This document shows positions 5,767-7,099 of a stretch of DNA of 7,099 nucleotides, in pieces. Under the pieces are notes generated by a model. That model was given only the letters and a program-made list of their open reading frames with translations, did no database searches and was not told the DNA's origin. The stretch's first letter is position 1. Every line of letters starts with the position of its first letter. The position numbers were made by a program, and so were the translations under genes. Source of the DNA: DATAXI01 sp036266845 (GTDB taxonomy: Bacteria; Verrucomicrobiota; Verrucomicrobiia; Chthoniobacterales; Chthoniobacteraceae); the NCBI GenBank assembly GCA_036266845.1, contig DATAXI010000089.1:1-7099 (forward strand), given 5' to 3'.

Positions 5767-7099
5767 TCAGTTGGCCATCGTTTCCCGCACCTTGCCGGTC
5801 AGCAGCGCGGGTGCGTACGGCTTGCGCAGATAAGCGGCTCCGGCATCCGCCGGCTCCTCCGCCTCGGGCGGGATGACGTACAGCTCCTTGAGCGAGGGGT
5901 GGAGTGAAACCAGCCACTCGGCAAGCTCAGGGCCGGTCATCTCCGGCAGGGCCGCGGAGGCCAGCAGTAAATCCACCCGGGAAAGCCGCCCCGCCACCGT
6001 AATGGCCTCCCGGCTGTTGGTCGCCCGGTGGACGGTGTAGCCGCTTTGCTGGAGCACCGTCGCAGCCATGCCCCGCAGGGTATCGTCCTCTTCCACCAGC
6101 AGGATGACGCCGTTGCCGCGCGTCTCCTCCTGCGGTTGCGCCGGGGCGGACTCCGCGATCCGCTGGTAACGCGGCAGGTAAATGGCGAAGACCGTGCCGC
6201 GGGGATGCGGCCCGGCGCGCAGCACGATGTGGCCGCCGCCCTGCTTCAGGATGCCGTGGCACATCGCAAGACCCAGGCCCTTGCCCTCGCCCGGCGTCTT
6301 GGTGGTGAAGAAGGGCTCGAAGATATGCGGCCTCGCATCCTCCGGGATGCCGGCGCCACTGTCGGTCACGGTGATCATCACGTAATCGCCGGCGGCCATG
6401 TCCGTCTCCGGTTCGGCGAGGGTGACGTCGGAGGTTTCGACGATAAACTGGCCCCCGTGCGGCATGGCGTCGCGGGAATTGTGCGCAAGGCTGATGAGCA
6501 CCTGGCGGAACTGACCGGGATCGGTCCATGTCCAGGGGCGGCTCGCATGGGCCGTGACGGTCACTTCGATCCCCGGCCCCAGCGCCTGGCGGAGGTGTGA
6601 TTCCATCGTGTGAACCGTGGCGTTCAGGTCCAGCAGTTCCGGTTTCAACATTTGCCGGCGGCTGAATGCGAGAAGCTGCTGCGTGAGCGTCGCGGCGGCG
6701 GTCGCGGATTTGCCGATCTCCGCGGCGCTGCGATAAAACTGGCTATCCTCCGCGGCATCCTGCCGGACCAATTCCGCATGCCCGATGATGGAAGTGAGAA
6801 GGGTATTGAAATCATGAGCGATACCGCCCGCCAGCTTGCCCACCAGCTCCATCTTGCGCGCCTCGATCAACTGCCGCTCTCCCTCGCGGATTTCCCGGCT
6901 CCGCTCCTCGATGCGCGCTTCCAGATCATCCACCTTTGCGCGGGCGTCCCGGCTCAGCCGCCATTTCTCCGTGAGCGCATCGGCAAACTGGAGAACCTCG
7001 ATCGCGTCAAACGGCTTCTTCAGGATCAGCATCCGGTCGGTCCGCCCCAGCCGGGTCAGGATCTCCTCCAGAGAATAATCCGAGTAAGCAGTGCAGATC
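5767..7099 (-). CDS. Hybrid histidine kinase (receiver-HisKA-HATPase-receiver), N-terminus cut by window edge
   Basis: The frame is open to the right edge, giving 443 visible residues. An ATG at 7032 exists but lies inside a domain: the residues before it (ICTAYSDYSLEEIL, then the LKKPFD lysine) are the end of a receiver, so the true start is beyond 7099. Next come a coiled coil (ARIEERSREIREGE), an H-box GGIAHDFNTLLT with the phosphoacceptor His codon at 6814-6816, and a full ATPase domain: N-box HNSRDAMP, G1 DSGAGIP, F-box FEPFFTTK and G2 GEGKGLGLAM. A C-terminal receiver follows (VILLVEEDD to LRKPYAP). The kinase should autophosphorylate and be controlled through its N-terminal receiver. 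In the last domain, the Asp expected in DLLLxD is Ser (codon 5956-5958) and the switch Ser/Thr is replaced by VIPPE, so it is a pseudo-receiver. No transmembrane segment is visible. It converges on the receiver-domain gene. Confidence 0.93.
   Translation of the reverse strand, partial: ICTAYSDYSLEEILTRLGRTDRMLILKKPFDAIEVLQFADALTEKWRLSRDARAKVDDLEARIEERSREIREGERQLIEARKMELVGKLAGGIAHDFNTLLTSIIGHAELVRQDAAEDSQFYRSAAEIGKSATAAATLTQQLLAFSRRQMLKPELLDLNATVHTMESHLRQALGPGIEVTVTAHASRPWTWTDPGQFRQVLISLAHNSRDAMPHGGQFIVETSDVTLAEPETDMAAGDYVMITVTDSGAGIPEDARPHIFEPFFTTKTPGEGKGLGLAMCHGILKQGGGHIVLRAGPHPRGTVFAIYLPRYQRIAESAPAQPQEETRGNGVILLVEEDDTLRGMAATVLQQSGYTVHRATNSREAITVAGRLSRVDLLLASAALPEMTGPELAEWLVSLHPSLKELYVIPPEAEEPADAGAAYLRKPYAPALLTGKVRETMAN

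Noticed and set aside
4988..5917. Upstream extension of the nrdR frame by 310 codons
   Set aside because: It would run antisense through the receiver-domain gene, and NrdR proteins begin at the MRCPKCG zinc ribbon. The extension shows no domain.
7032..7032. ATG at 7032 as the true start of the hybrid kinase
   Set aside because: Codons upstream to the window edge are open and encode the preceding part of a receiver domain (ICTAYSDYS), so this ATG is internal.

Overview
The window is a dense, GC-rich bacterial chromosome segment with no RNA genes, mobile elements or CRISPR. It looks like Verrucomicrobiota or a relative. This is an inference of moderate strength from the style of the REC-coil-HisKA two-component proteins and from an ATP-cone-like ORF directly behind nrdR. 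No marker gene settles the taxonomy.

Positions 1 to 4987 hold six genes, all on the minus strand. In transcription order (right to left) they are: nrdR (repressor of ribonucleotide reductase genes), a 184-aa protein with an ATP-cone-like N-terminal half, a HinT-type HIT protein, a membrane isoprenylcysteine methyltransferase-like protein, a FabF-like beta-ketoacyl-ACP synthase, and a multi-pass sensor histidine kinase that runs off the left edge. Gaps are 21 bp or less. Three junctions overlap (ATGA at 4481-4484, ATGA at 2973-2976, TAATG at 1709-1713), so this is very probably one operon. It combines dNTP regulation, a nucleotide hydrolase, a two-gene acyl-lipid module and a membrane sensor.

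Positions 4988 to 5170 form a divergent intergenic region. It carries two inverted repeats and probably the promoters for both directions. To its right, a plus-strand gene encodes a receiver domain plus a coiled-coil tail that stops just where a kinase H-box would be expected. It converges, with an 8-bp gap and a terminator-like hairpin, on a minus-strand hybrid histidine kinase. That kinase runs off the right edge and has an intact kinase core, but its C-terminal receiver has lost the phosphoacceptor Asp.

The most interesting points are the NrdR/degenerate ATP-cone pair, the coupling of a ketosynthase/methyltransferase module to a sensor kinase, the pseudo-receiver, and the apparently amputated response regulator.
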